Part shown: in pieces, positions 50,701 to 60,000 of the stretch
Layout: every line of letters begins with the position of its first letter
Numbering within the stretch: position 1 is the first letter of the stretch
Source of the DNA: CAZCVI01 sp964502145
GTDB taxonomy: Bacteria > Acidobacteriota > Aminicenantia > UBA2199
Direction: 5' to 3'
DNA: 64,000 bases
Assembly (NCBI GenBank): GCA_964502145.1
Contig: CAZCVI010000035.1
Coordinates: 1 to 64,000 of the forward strand
Translations under genes and position numbers: made by a program
The notes under the pieces: model-generated
What the model was told of the DNA's origin: nothing
The model's input: only the letters and a program-made list of their open reading frames with translations
The model's database searches: none

Positions 50701-50739
50701 TAAAATGCAACGGCTAAAAAAAAGACATAGCCACTTCCG

Positions 50740-50768
50740 TTGACAAATCGGACTTCATGCGCTACAAT
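50740..50768 (+). promoter_or_regulatory. Leaderless-type promoter of AAA-nuclease copy 1
   Basis: TTGACA (50740-50745), 17 bp, TACAAT (50763-50768), 6 nt, ATG 50775. The best match to consensus in the window. Confidence 0.8.
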
Positions 50769-50774
50769 AAAATT

Positions 50775-52403
50775 ATGAAGGAAAAACAAAACAATCAAGA
50801 GAACAAGGCCTATCAAAGGCAAGGCCGATTTTTTGAAAATTCGGGAGTTGTTGCTCCTGAACGCGCTTTCTTTGTTCCATTGGATAATGTTGTTAATACA
50901 ATGGGGCAAGACATCCAAACCATGATTGATGGAGGCCGCTATTTTTCCATCTTCGCTCCACGCCAGAGTGGCAAGACCACCTTTTTTAAAAGATTGTGCG
51001 ATCACTTGCACCAAGACCTGACCTATATCGGTATTCTATTAAGTTTTCAGCAATATGAAGGGTTGGAGAAAAGCCAATTTTATGCAAAGATTGAAAAAGA
51101 ACTCTATGAACAACTGTCTAACCGCCTAAAAGAGGTGGGCTGCGATAAATACGATACTGTCACTCAATTCTTGAAAAATTTCCATCTCACCGACCATCTC
51201 TCTTTCGGGGAGCTATTCACGGAATTAAATCGCATCCTGTTATTCAAGAAAATCGTTATCTTCATTGATGAGTTTGACGGTATCCCCCGCATCGAGCTGG
51301 GAAATTTCCTGGCCACACTGCGGGATTTATATCAAAAATATAAAGAAGTGAAACAAAAAGCCCTCTACTCCATCGCGCTGGTAGGCATCCGCAACATTAC
51401 CAAATTGGTGGTGGGCGGCGTGTCTCCTTTTAATATTGCCGATCAGGTCCATCTGCCGCCCTTCTCCCTGAACAACATCCGCGACCTGTACAGCCAATAC
51501 ACGGCAGAAACCAACCAACCTTTCACGGAAGCGGCAGTCAAACGAATCCACACGGAAACCGAAGGCCAACCCTGGCTGGTGAACCGCTTGGCCACGATCC
51601 TCACGGTGAATATCAAACCGGAAACGGTGGAACCGATTGACGAACCAGACGTGGAAAAAGCCCTTTTACATCTCCTGGCAGAAAGCAACGACCATTTTGA
51701 TAACCTCTATGAGAAAGCCAAATTATACAAGGAAACCTTTGTGGAAATTGTCTTCGATCACGTGGAATACTACCCTGACGATGAAGACCAATCCTGGTTA
51801 AAACAATATGGCTTGATCAAGCATAAAGATGGCAAAGCGGTGGTGGCCAATCTCATTTATAAAGAGCGGTTTATCAAGACGTTTTTCCGCGAGGTAAAAG
51901 CGGGGCAAGAAATCGCACCAGCCACATACCTGTTACCCAATAACCGGTTGGATATGGTAAACATACTGCAAGATTTTAGCGCATATATTACCCGAATTGG
52001 GGTGCGCGCCTTTTATGAGAAAGGGAAACCGGATGAAAAGACGGGTCAATTTCTTTTGACGGCGTGGCTGTACCAATTCGTTAAAGGTGGGGCCGGGGAA
52101 CTGGGTTATGAGGTGGTGACCGGATTGGGCAGGATGGATGTTCTGCTCTCTTATAAAAGTATAAAATATATCATTGAAACAAAACTCAATCAATACGGCA
52201 ATATTTCCACGATACAAAAAGAAGGAATTCTCCAACTGACCCGTAAATATTTGGCAACGGAAGCAGCGGACGAGGGGTATCTGGTTATCTTTGACACTCA
52301 AACCCCGGTGGGTACGGATTGTCTACCACAGGTTCTTCGGGATGGCGAAAAAATAGTGACCAGTTTTTCCATCGGCATTGGGAAAGAACCGAGAAAAGAT
52401 TAA
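50775..52403 (+). CDS. AAA ATPase-PD-(D/E)XK nuclease protein, copy 1
   Basis: The 542-aa protein joins an AAA ATPase (about 25-390; Walker A FAPRQSGKTTFF, Walker B IVIFIDEFDGI) to a C-terminal PD-(D/E)XK nuclease domain. That domain has GLGRMDVLL and YIIETKLNQ supplying D and ExK. This architecture is common in anaerobes and often called AAA-ATPase-like/DUF1703; a role in DNA conflict or mobility is suspected, not shown. The C-terminal two-thirds is identical to copy 2 at 54.2 kb while the first 180 residues differ. Start is leaderless. Confidence 0.85.
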   Translation: MKEKQNNQENKAYQRQGRFFENSGVVAPERAFFVPLDNVVNTMGQDIQTMIDGGRYFSIFAPRQSGKTTFFKRLCDHLHQDLTYIGILLSFQQYEGLEKSQFYAKIEKELYEQLSNRLKEVGCDKYDTVTQFLKNFHLTDHLSFGELFTELNRILLFKKIVIFIDEFDGIPRIELGNFLATLRDLYQKYKEVKQKALYSIALVGIRNITKLVVGGVSPFNIADQVHLPPFSLNNIRDLYSQYTAETNQPFTEAAVKRIHTETEGQPWLVNRLATILTVNIKPETVEPIDEPDVEKALLHLLAESNDHFDNLYEKAKLYKETFVEIVFDHVEYYPDDEDQSWLKQYGLIKHKDGKAVVANLIYKERFIKTFFREVKAGQEIAPATYLLPNNRLDMVNILQDFSAYITRIGVRAFYEKGKPDEKTGQFLLTAWLYQFVKGGAGELGYEVVTGLGRMDVLLSYKSIKYIIETKLNQYGNISTIQKEGILQLTRKYLATEAADEGYLVIFDTQTPVGTDCLPQVLRDGEKIVTSFSIGIGKEPRKD

Positions 52404-52418
52404 TTGATAAGTAAAAAT

Positions 52419-52503
52419 TGTGAATGGTTAATGGTTAACGATGGTGCCCTGCGGGCAAGCTTTTAACGCCTGCGGCGGAAAGATTGCCCGTAGGGGCACC
52501 TAT
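52419..52503. repeat. Dispersed palindromic element (intact relative of 47.4 kb)
   Basis: TTGTGAATGGTTAATGGTTAACGA is followed by a hairpin: GGTGCCCTGCGGGCAA (52443-52458) pairs with TTGCCCGTAGGGGCACC (52484-52500). The same sequence without the inserted palindrome lies at 47451-47600. It follows the AAA-nuclease stop codon and may end its transcript. Confidence 0.78.
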
Positions 52504-52546
52504 CTTATCAAAAGCCGAAATAACCGGGTTCAGCGCTGGAAACAAT

Positions 52547-52843
52547 TCATTGATCTGCATATATTCCTTTTTCGATCATCCGTTTTTTCACTTTTTCTGC
52601 TATGTCAGCGCCGTAACAATTCTTTAAGAAAAGAATTTTTAGTTCATTATCGTTTAAATCGGGATGCGCTTTTTTCAAAGCCTGTTTAGATAAAGCAATC
52701 ACCCCTTGAGATAAAGAAAGGGTGATGGATAATCTTTTAGCTGGCCCTGCTTTTCTTAACAGATTGACCTGGACCTTTTCGACTTCAGGGTGCGTGTCCT
52801 GATAATATGATAAACCGGCGATCTTTTCTGCTAACGTTTTCAT
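52547..52843 (-). CDS. Small helical protein, family not recognised
   Basis: The 98-aa product starts MKTLAEKIAGLSYYQDTHPE, with later NLLRKAGPAKRLSITLSLSQ and a basic helical tail AEKVKKRMIEKG. The pattern of a short Thr-His-Pro start and helical body is like small proteins found next to nucleotidyltransferase genes, but I cannot name the family. ATG 52843 is fixed by a promoter 7 nt upstream; the longer frame to 52945 crosses it. It stands alone, converging on the AAA-nuclease gene. Confidence 0.65.
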   Translation of the reverse strand: MKTLAEKIAGLSYYQDTHPEVEKVQVNLLRKAGPAKRLSITLSLSQGVIALSKQALKKAHPDLNDNELKILFLKNCYGADIAEKVKKRMIEKGIYADQ

Positions 52844-52850
52844 ACTTATA

Positions 52851-52879
52851 ACTATATATGAAAAAGGACTGGATTTCAA
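52851..52879 (-). promoter_or_regulatory. Leaderless-type promoter of the small helical-protein gene
   Basis: On the minus strand TTGAAA (52879-52874), 17 bp, TATAGT (52856-52851), then 7 nt to ATG 52843. Confidence 0.68.
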
Positions 52880-53218
52880 GAGAACAGAGGGAAAAAACAA
52901 GAGACCCGCCAAAACGTATCTCCCAATTCCAAGAAACTCGCCCACGTAGGCGCGGGTAGGGACACAAAAAAATAAATAGTCAATTTTTGTGCGGGTAATT
53001 GAAATATTAATGATTTTATGATATAAAATGATCTGTTATAAAGTTAAGGTCTTCCCTATCCGTGGTAAACAGCAACGGGGTTTAAAATGGGTATGGGATA
53101 TTTACCGGATTATAGAGGTTTAAAGATGATTAAAAAATCAGTAACCCTTGAAGCCGACCATGAGTCATCATGAATAAATACATACAAACATGGGGAGCAT
53201 AACTCCCACGAGGAAAAC

Positions 53219-53899
53219 ATGAGCAAAAAAAAATTAACCATTGACTTAGAAACGGCCCAATGCACGATCACGCCACTGACAGCCCTTCAATACTATCGTT
53301 TATGGCACAAAAGCCTGCCAATATTTAATGATTACGACTGCTTCATGCAAATCTCATATTTGTTGGAGCACGAAGACCCCCCATTTGAAATGGCACATCT
53401 CTATGCGGCATTAAAAACCATTTTCGGCGAAAGTACCAGTATGTATGATGATTACAAATGTTCATTTGGGTACACCTTTGCCGTGGAAGTCAAAAAGAAT
53501 GGGCAAAAATCAAAGTATATTTTCAATTTTGTTGATATGAAAGGCGGTTTGGATTTCTATTTCAAGAGGGTGATACAAGACAAAGAAGAACTGAAAAAAT
53601 ATGACACGAGTATTCTTTATCACCCGTTTGAAGAGGAATTTTCCAAAAAAGAAATGGCATACTTGATGCGCTGGTTTACTTTTTACCTGGTGGGATTCAT
53701 GGAATCCTATCGGGAGTATTACAGCGAGGAGTTTTTCAGAAGTAATTCCTCTTGTTTGATGGTTTATGGATATGTGGACAAAACATTTTTTACCGAGTAT
53801 TACGAGGGAGAGGAAGAATTTCGCAGTGCTATCGAGGAATTAGAAAAGAGGAATATTCCCTATAATCAGGAAAAACCAAATCCGAAATACCCCCGGTAA
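53219..53899 (+). CDS. Hypothetical cytoplasmic protein
   Basis: The 226-aa protein has no signal peptide or membrane segment and is rich in aromatic and acidic residues (DYDCFMQISYLLEHEDPPFE, FKRVIQDKEELKKYDT, EYYEGEEEFRSAIEELEKRN). I recognise no family. ACGAGGAAAAC precedes the ATG, and a GGGAG/CTCCC hairpin lies just upstream (53191-53209). The 52880-53190 stretch before it shows no gene. Its location between two AAA-nuclease copies makes it part of the accessory zone. Confidence 0.7.
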   Translation: MSKKKLTIDLETAQCTITPLTALQYYRLWHKSLPIFNDYDCFMQISYLLEHEDPPFEMAHLYAALKTIFGESTSMYDDYKCSFGYTFAVEVKKNGQKSKYIFNFVDMKGGLDFYFKRVIQDKEELKKYDTSILYHPFEEEFSKKEMAYLMRWFTFYLVGFMESYREYYSEEFFRSNSSCLMVYGYVDKTFFTEYYEGEEEFRSAIEELEKRNIPYNQEKPNPKYPR

Positions 53900-53947
53900 A
53901 AAAAATGGGAATGCCAGTCTCCCCGCCAGCATGGAGTATCTTAATTT

Positions 53948-54116
53948 TCATCCAATTTTTATTCTGATATTCTTTGGGGTTTGGAACTTTTTCTGGCTGG
54001 TTTCGTCAATGCTTTCCACAAAGGAGATCAGAAAAATCTCCTGCAATCCCAGTTGCTGGCCATACAGGGCCGTTTGTACCAGAGAATTGCGGTATCCCGG
54101 TATATCGGTGAAACTT
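53948..54116 (-). pseudogene. Decayed C-terminal fragment, copy 2
   Basis: Minus-strand translation gives KSFTDIPGYRNSLVQTALYG, then QQLGLQEIFLISFVESIDET and SQKKFQTP, without the stop and deletion of copy 1. It then runs into unrelated codons and a stop at 53948. Together with the next gene it forms a duplication of 50.56-52.4 kb; the breakpoint is after the FQTP codons. Confidence 0.55.
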
Positions 54117-54155
54117 TTTAAATGCAACGGTTAAAAAAAGACGTAGCCACCCTCG

Positions 54156-54184
54156 TTGACAAATCGGACTTCATGCATTACAAT
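54156..54184 (+). promoter_or_regulatory. Leaderless-type promoter of AAA-nuclease copy 2
   Basis: TTGACA (54156-54161), 17 bp, TACAAT (54179-54184), 6 nt, ATG 54191. Same layout as copy 1 although nearby bases differ. Confidence 0.8.
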
Positions 54185-54190
54185 AAAACC

Positions 54191-55819
54191 ATGAAGGAAA
54201 AACAAAACGATCAAGAAAACAAGGCCTATCAAAAGCAAGGCCGATATTTTGAAAAATCCGGGGCTGTCGATCCAACGATGTCTTATTATGTTCCCCTCAC
54301 GAAAGTGGTTAATACGGATGACCAAGACATCCAAACCATGATTGATGGAGGCCGCTATTTTTCCATCTTCGCCCCACGTCAAAGTGGCAAGACCACCTTT
54401 TTTAAAAGAATGTGCGATCACTTGCACCAAGACCGGACCTATATCGGTATTGTTTTGAATTTCCAGAAATATGAAGACTTAGACAAAAACCGATTCTATG
54501 CCAAGATTGAAAAAGAACTCTGTGAACAATTACTCAACCGCCTTAAAGAAGTGGGCTGCGATAAATACGATACCGTCACCCAGTTCTTGGAAAGCCATCG
54601 TATTACCGATTATTTCTCCTTTGGTGAATTTTTTGAGGAATTAAACCGCATCCTGTTATTCAAGAAAATCGTTATCTTCATTGATGAATTCGACGGCATT
54701 CCCCGAAGCGAGCTGGGAAATTTCCTGGCCACATTGCGGGATTTATATCAAAAATATAAAGAAGTGAAACAAAAAGCCCTCTACTCCATCGCGCTGGTAG
54801 GCATCCGCAACATTACCAAATTGGTGGTGGGCGGCGTGTCTCCTTTTAATATTGCCGATCAGGTCCATCTGCCGCCCTTCTCCCTGAACAACATCCGCGA
54901 CCTGTACAGCCAATACACGGCAGAAACCAACCAACCTTTCACGGAAGCGGCAGTCAAACGAATCCACACGGAAACCGAAGGCCAACCCTGGCTGGTGAAC
55001 CGCTTGGCCACGATCCTCACGGTGAATATCAAACCGGAAACGGTGGAACCGATTGACGAACCAGACGTGGAAAAAGCCCTTTTACATCTCCTGGCAGAAA
55101 GCAACGACCATTTTGATAACCTCTATGAGAAAGCCAAATTATACAAGGAAACCTTTGTGGAAATTGTCTTCGATCACGTGGAATACTACCCTGACGATGA
55201 AGACCAATCCTGGTTAAAACAATATGGCTTGATCAAGCATAAAGATGGCAAAGCGGTGGTGGCCAATCTCATTTATAAAGAGCGGTTTATCAAGACGTTT
55301 TTCCGCGAGGTAAAAGCGGGGCAAGAAATCGCACCAGCCACATACCTGTTACCCAATAACCGGTTGGATATGGTAAACATACTGCAAGATTTTAGCGCAT
55401 ATATTACCCGAATTGGGGTGCGCGCCTTTTATGAGAAAGGGAAACCGGATGAAAAGACGGGTCAATTTCTTTTGACGGCGTGGCTGTACCAATTCGTTAA
55501 AGGTGGGGCCGGGGAACTGGGTTATGAGGTGGTGACCGGATTGGGCAGGATGGATGTTCTGCTCTCTTATAAAAGTATAAAATATATCATTGAAACAAAA
55601 CTCAATCAATACGGCAATATTTCCACGATACAAAAAGAAGGAATTCTCCAACTGACCCGTAAATATTTGGCAACGGAAGCAGCGGACGAGGGGTATCTGG
55701 TTATCTTTGACACTCAAACCCCGGTGGGTACGGATTGTCTACCACAGGTTCTTCGGGATGGCGAAAAAATAGTGACCAGTTTTTCCATCGGCATTGGGAA
55801 AGAACCGAGAAAAGATTAA
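54191..55819 (+). CDS. AAA ATPase-PD-(D/E)XK nuclease protein, copy 2
   Basis: The 542-aa product has the same length and domains as copy 1. From FLATLRDLYQ (about residue 183) to the C-terminal KEPRKD the proteins are identical, and the opposite-strand translations are identical too, so silent sites also match. The N-terminal 180 residues around Walker A differ at many positions (for example DPTMSYYVPLTKVV versus APERAFFVPLDNVV). This fits gene conversion of the nuclease half with an independent N-terminal sensor part. It converges on jetD. Confidence 0.85.
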   Translation: MKEKQNDQENKAYQKQGRYFEKSGAVDPTMSYYVPLTKVVNTDDQDIQTMIDGGRYFSIFAPRQSGKTTFFKRMCDHLHQDRTYIGIVLNFQKYEDLDKNRFYAKIEKELCEQLLNRLKEVGCDKYDTVTQFLESHRITDYFSFGEFFEELNRILLFKKIVIFIDEFDGIPRSELGNFLATLRDLYQKYKEVKQKALYSIALVGIRNITKLVVGGVSPFNIADQVHLPPFSLNNIRDLYSQYTAETNQPFTEAAVKRIHTETEGQPWLVNRLATILTVNIKPETVEPIDEPDVEKALLHLLAESNDHFDNLYEKAKLYKETFVEIVFDHVEYYPDDEDQSWLKQYGLIKHKDGKAVVANLIYKERFIKTFFREVKAGQEIAPATYLLPNNRLDMVNILQDFSAYITRIGVRAFYEKGKPDEKTGQFLLTAWLYQFVKGGAGELGYEVVTGLGRMDVLLSYKSIKYIIETKLNQYGNISTIQKEGILQLTRKYLATEAADEGYLVIFDTQTPVGTDCLPQVLRDGEKIVTSFSIGIGKEPRKD

Positions 55820-55828
55820 TTGTCACGT

Positions 55829-55852
55829 AGAGGCGTTGCGCTCAACACCTCT
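55829..55852. terminator. Hairpin between AAA-nuclease copy 2 and jetD
   Basis: AGAGGCGTTG pairs with CAACACCTCT (one mismatch). It overlaps the jetD stop codon. No U-tract is present, so termination strength is uncertain. Confidence 0.5.
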
Positions 55853-57002
55853 AACCTCCTATTTTTTTAAATTGCCCGGCAATATAATCCTGGGGGAGGT
55901 GTTCCTGTTCCAAGCGGTAATTCTCTGCGGCAATATAGCGGTATAGTTTTAATTCTGCGGGGGTTAAATTCAGCTTTTGTTCATCCTTCTCCGGGGTCAC
56001 GACTCCCCTACCACATAGGTACTTGTGTAAAAAGAAGGTTTCTTCATCCATCATAATACTCCATGTATCGGGAAAATACGACCTGAACATGGACAGGATT
56101 AAAAAACCATGAACATCGATATCGCCCCAATAAATAATGGTTTTAGTCTTAAGCCAGAAAGCTTTTTTCAGGACTTCAACTTTAAAACCACCACCATAAA
56201 TAGCCATGGTATGTGCCAATGGGGGCAGGGTTAAATAGGTCATTTGATTCTCGGTGATCACGACAAAACGGCATTGGGATTCGAGTTGGAAGAAAACTTT
56301 GGCAGGGAGAGCGAAATCATCGGATAATGCAAAAATCCGGCTATCCATGGTATTATCCAAACGACGGAAACGAATTAAAGGTTCGGTGGATTTGAGAAAA
56401 AAACGTTCCTCAAAATGGATTCCCTCGGGGTGGATATGGTCGGGAATAAGAATCTCCAATAACTCTTGCAAAATACCTTTATGCTGCTGGATGAACTTGG
56501 TATGAACCTGAATAGGTAATTCCCGGATGTACATCTGAGGCCGTGGATTTTCCTGGAAATGATGCAGCACCTTGATGATATGTTCCCAAACCTCAAGATA
56601 TTTATAGATTTTCTGCGGGTTCTGTGCTACCCATAGACGCAACTGGGGGAATATGGCGGAAACGGCTTCCGCCGCTTGCATTATTTTTTCCGCCTCCTTT
56701 TTCCTGCCAATAAACTTGAAAAAATCGCTTGGGGAGTCAAAAGAAATGCAAGAAGGGACGGATTGATTGCCATACTTGCCAGTATAACGTTGTTCAAAAG
56801 TTAAACAATACCCGTAACCGAGTTTCTCCTTGGAATTCTCCACCAATTGCCCGATGAGCTGACGTAAATCCTCGTAATTCCCGGGTAGTTTCTTATCAGC
56901 AGGAATAATTAATGGGAATGGGGTTTCCCCTTTGATAGAGGAACTTAAAACATCCCAATATTTGCGGATGGCTTTTTCTTTGAGTTGGGGGACGGAAATC
57001 AT
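55851..57002 (-). CDS. jetD: Wadjet anti-plasmid protein JetD (Toprim nuclease)
   Basis: The 383-aa protein matches the DUF3322-DUF2220 build of JetD: an N-terminal helical region (LKEKAIRKYWDVL, RELPIQVHTKFIQQHKGILQ) and a C-terminal topoisomerase VI A-like Toprim domain with TIIYWGDIDVHGFLIL (DxD motif). JetD is the nuclease that cuts small circular DNA once the SMC complex has reeled it in. It is the last gene of jetABCD and starts 1 bp after jetC ends. Confidence 0.92.
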   Translation of the reverse strand: MISVPQLKEKAIRKYWDVLSSSIKGETPFPLIIPADKKLPGNYEDLRQLIGQLVENSKEKLGYGYCLTFEQRYTGKYGNQSVPSCISFDSPSDFFKFIGRKKEAEKIMQAAEAVSAIFPQLRLWVAQNPQKIYKYLEVWEHIIKVLHHFQENPRPQMYIRELPIQVHTKFIQQHKGILQELLEILIPDHIHPEGIHFEERFFLKSTEPLIRFRRLDNTMDSRIFALSDDFALPAKVFFQLESQCRFVVITENQMTYLTLPPLAHTMAIYGGGFKVEVLKKAFWLKTKTIIYWGDIDVHGFLILSMFRSYFPDTWSIMMDEETFFLHKYLCGRGVVTPEKDEQKLNLTPAELKLYRYIAAENYRLEQEHLPQDYIAGQFKKIGG

Positions 57003-57003
57003 G

Positions 57004-60000
57004 TTAGTGAGTCACGGTTTCAAATGAGGCGGCCAGAACGGCTTCTTTTTGTTCTTGAAATTGTTTTATAGGCATATCGAAGAGGAGGGACTCGCGGTTA
57101 GAACGGCGTTGCACGTAGTGGACGTAAGAAATATAAGGTTCGACGATATGGATTTTATCGCTGGGAGTGACAACCAGCAATTGAAGATGAAGTTGGCTGC
57201 ATAAATCCATTAAATAGGTGGCCCGTTCATCGTCCTGGTTGCTGAAAGACTCATCAACAGCAATAAAACGGAAAGAATCGCTATCGAGGCCTTTATGTTT
57301 GATACCGAATTGATAGGCAATGGCAGAACCAAGAATAGTATAGGTAAGCTGGGCTTTTTCACCGCCGGATAGTTTGCCCATATCCTTGTATACTTTCATG
57401 GGAGCGTCGTTTTCCCGGTAGTATTCCTCGGCATAATAGGATTTCCAATTCCTGACATCAATGACCTTGCCACGCCACAACTCATCCTTATCGAGTTTGT
57501 CAATGAGTATTTGGATTTGTTTGAATACCTCTTTCTTATATTGACCGCTGTCCTCTGAATGGAGGAGTGCAGCATTGGGAATGGCGTCGCGCAACATTTT
57601 TTTGAATTCTTTGAGTTCCACTTCCTGCTGCGCGGGGCATTTCAACTGGATATAAGTGGAAGGCGTACTTTTGAAAGATATTTTTTCCAGTGATTTGTTG
57701 AGGGCGGCGATATTCTCCAGAATAGATTCTTCCCCCTCATCCAAGAACTCCTTAAACCCGGCAATTTTATTGATCATGGTGGAGGAAAGATAATCCTCGA
57801 ACTTTCTACGATAGGAAGGGAGGTCCTCCTTTTCGATGCGCTCCAAGAGTGAAAGATATTCATCTGCAAAACGAGTATCCTCGGATAATTTGAGGGTATC
57901 GGCCCGCCAATCAGGGAAACGGTCGGTGATTTCAGGGCTGGGATTACGAAAACCATTCATTTTAACACTGAGACGTTGGACATTCTTTTGAATCAAATTA
58001 TCCAGTCGCTCCTTGGTATTGACCTGTTCTTTTTCGACGGCCTGTCGCACCTGCGGGTAGTTTTGAAAAGAAAAATTCTGGATGAGCCGGGGATAAGCGG
58101 CTTCAAAAAGTTGGAATCGTTCGGGCCATAACTCACGGGCAAAAGAGGCTTGGTTGATCTCTTCCTGACACTGGGCTTGTGCGGCTTCATGTTGGCGAAT
58201 GGTATTTTTGGACAAGGTCTGAAGTTCCAAGTGTTGGTCATGTTCTTTTTTTAAAGCTTTGATTTGCCCTTCTACTTCACGTAGTTCTTGTTGCAGTTGT
58301 TTGATGCGGTCGCTGGTTTCTTCGAGACGTTTCTTCTCCTGGGTTAAGGCCTCGATTTCTAATACCACGGATGACCAGTCAATTTCTGCGAAGCTTTCAT
58401 ATTCGACCATTTTGATGAGGCTTTCACGGTTATTTTCCAATTTTTTTAACTGGCTATCATATTTTTTTAATTGGTCTTTGTGCTGGTTAATCTCTTTGAG
58501 TAATTGGGTTGCTTTTTGAGCGAGTGCGATAATTTTTTCCTTGTTATCCCAGCCGAGTACAAACCGTTCCCGGCTGATGATTTCGGGACGATCATCCTTT
58601 TGATGATGGTCGGCATTTTTAATCAAACCCTGGATGGTCATGGCACGTTTGTATTTATGAAAATCAGCGACGCCAGCAACGCAAATGTAATCATAGTGTT
58701 TTAACAATTGATCTTCCAGCCAACTTTGATAGAGGGTGCGTTTTAAATCGAGTTTCTCAATTAAAATTCCGGTAGGCCTGGGTAACATCTGATTCATGAA
58801 TGATTCGTCTTTAACGCGGTGATACACGATCCTACCCCTCAAGTTATTTTCATTGACATAACGGTTCACGCGGTCATAGTATTTATCTGGAACCAGTAGT
58901 CGCAAGGCAAAATTATGGAGTAACCGTTCAATAGCGGGTTCCCATTCCTTTTCGGAATCTTTTACTTTGATGGATTCACCAATAAAAGGAATCTCATCGG
59001 GGCTGGCTTTAACATGTTTAAGAATCTCCTGGCGGATTTCGGAGACTTGACCAGTAATTTTATTCTTTTGTTTACGGAGTTGTTGGATTTCCTTTTCCAG
59101 TTCCTGGTACGTGTTCTCCCCCTCATCAATGGATTTACGAACTTGGTAACGCTGATCCCCTACCCCGGCGATTTGAGCGGCAATATTCTCTTTTAATTGA
59201 ATAGCATGCTCGCGGTTTTCAGCAAACCTGCCTTCATCAGGGGAAGGATGAAGCGCTAATGCATCGGCCAACTTATTGTATTTTTCCTGTTTGAGTTTAC
59301 GGGTCACGACCTCTTTTTGTTTTTGGGTTAATTGCCGTTCGATCAATTTTATTCGCTGGCCGGTTTCATCCTGGGCAATAGAAATAGACAGATCGGTTTT
59401 CCGTTCCTCATGGTCAGACAATCGTTGGTTCACGACCTGCATTTTTTGTTCTGTGGTCATCAGAGCACGTCTTTCCCGTTCTATTTCTACCGCCAGAAAT
59501 CCTTCCAGCCGATAGCTGAAATAGATATTGCCAGTTTGTTTGAGACTCTCCAGTTCTTTTAATTGCGCTTCTGTTTGAGCGACCTGTTGGGCCAAGTCAC
59601 GGATGGGAGTCAGTAATTTAGCTTGCTCGACTGCTTTTTCGATTTGGCGGTGCGCGTCTAAGAGGGTATTGTAATTCTCCTTTAAATTAATAAATTCTGC
59701 TTCGGCTTCCTGGGGTTCAAGCATATTGGTACGAATAAATTGGTCAAGGTTGCCCAGAACCTTGATACCGACGGTTTGATTGAATAGGCTCAAGGCTTTC
59801 TCTGAACGCATCCCAAAATACTTGACGACTTTTTCAGCATATTTGTTCCCAGAGTCAAAGAATTCGAGGATCTCTTTCATTCCCTGTTTGGGAAACCGTT
59901 GTTTCAAGACTTTTTTCCATTCGCCCTGGGGATCAAAGGGCCGGAAATCAGCTTCAATCGATAAGGGTTTAAAACAGATGCCATAGGTTCGTTTTAACTC

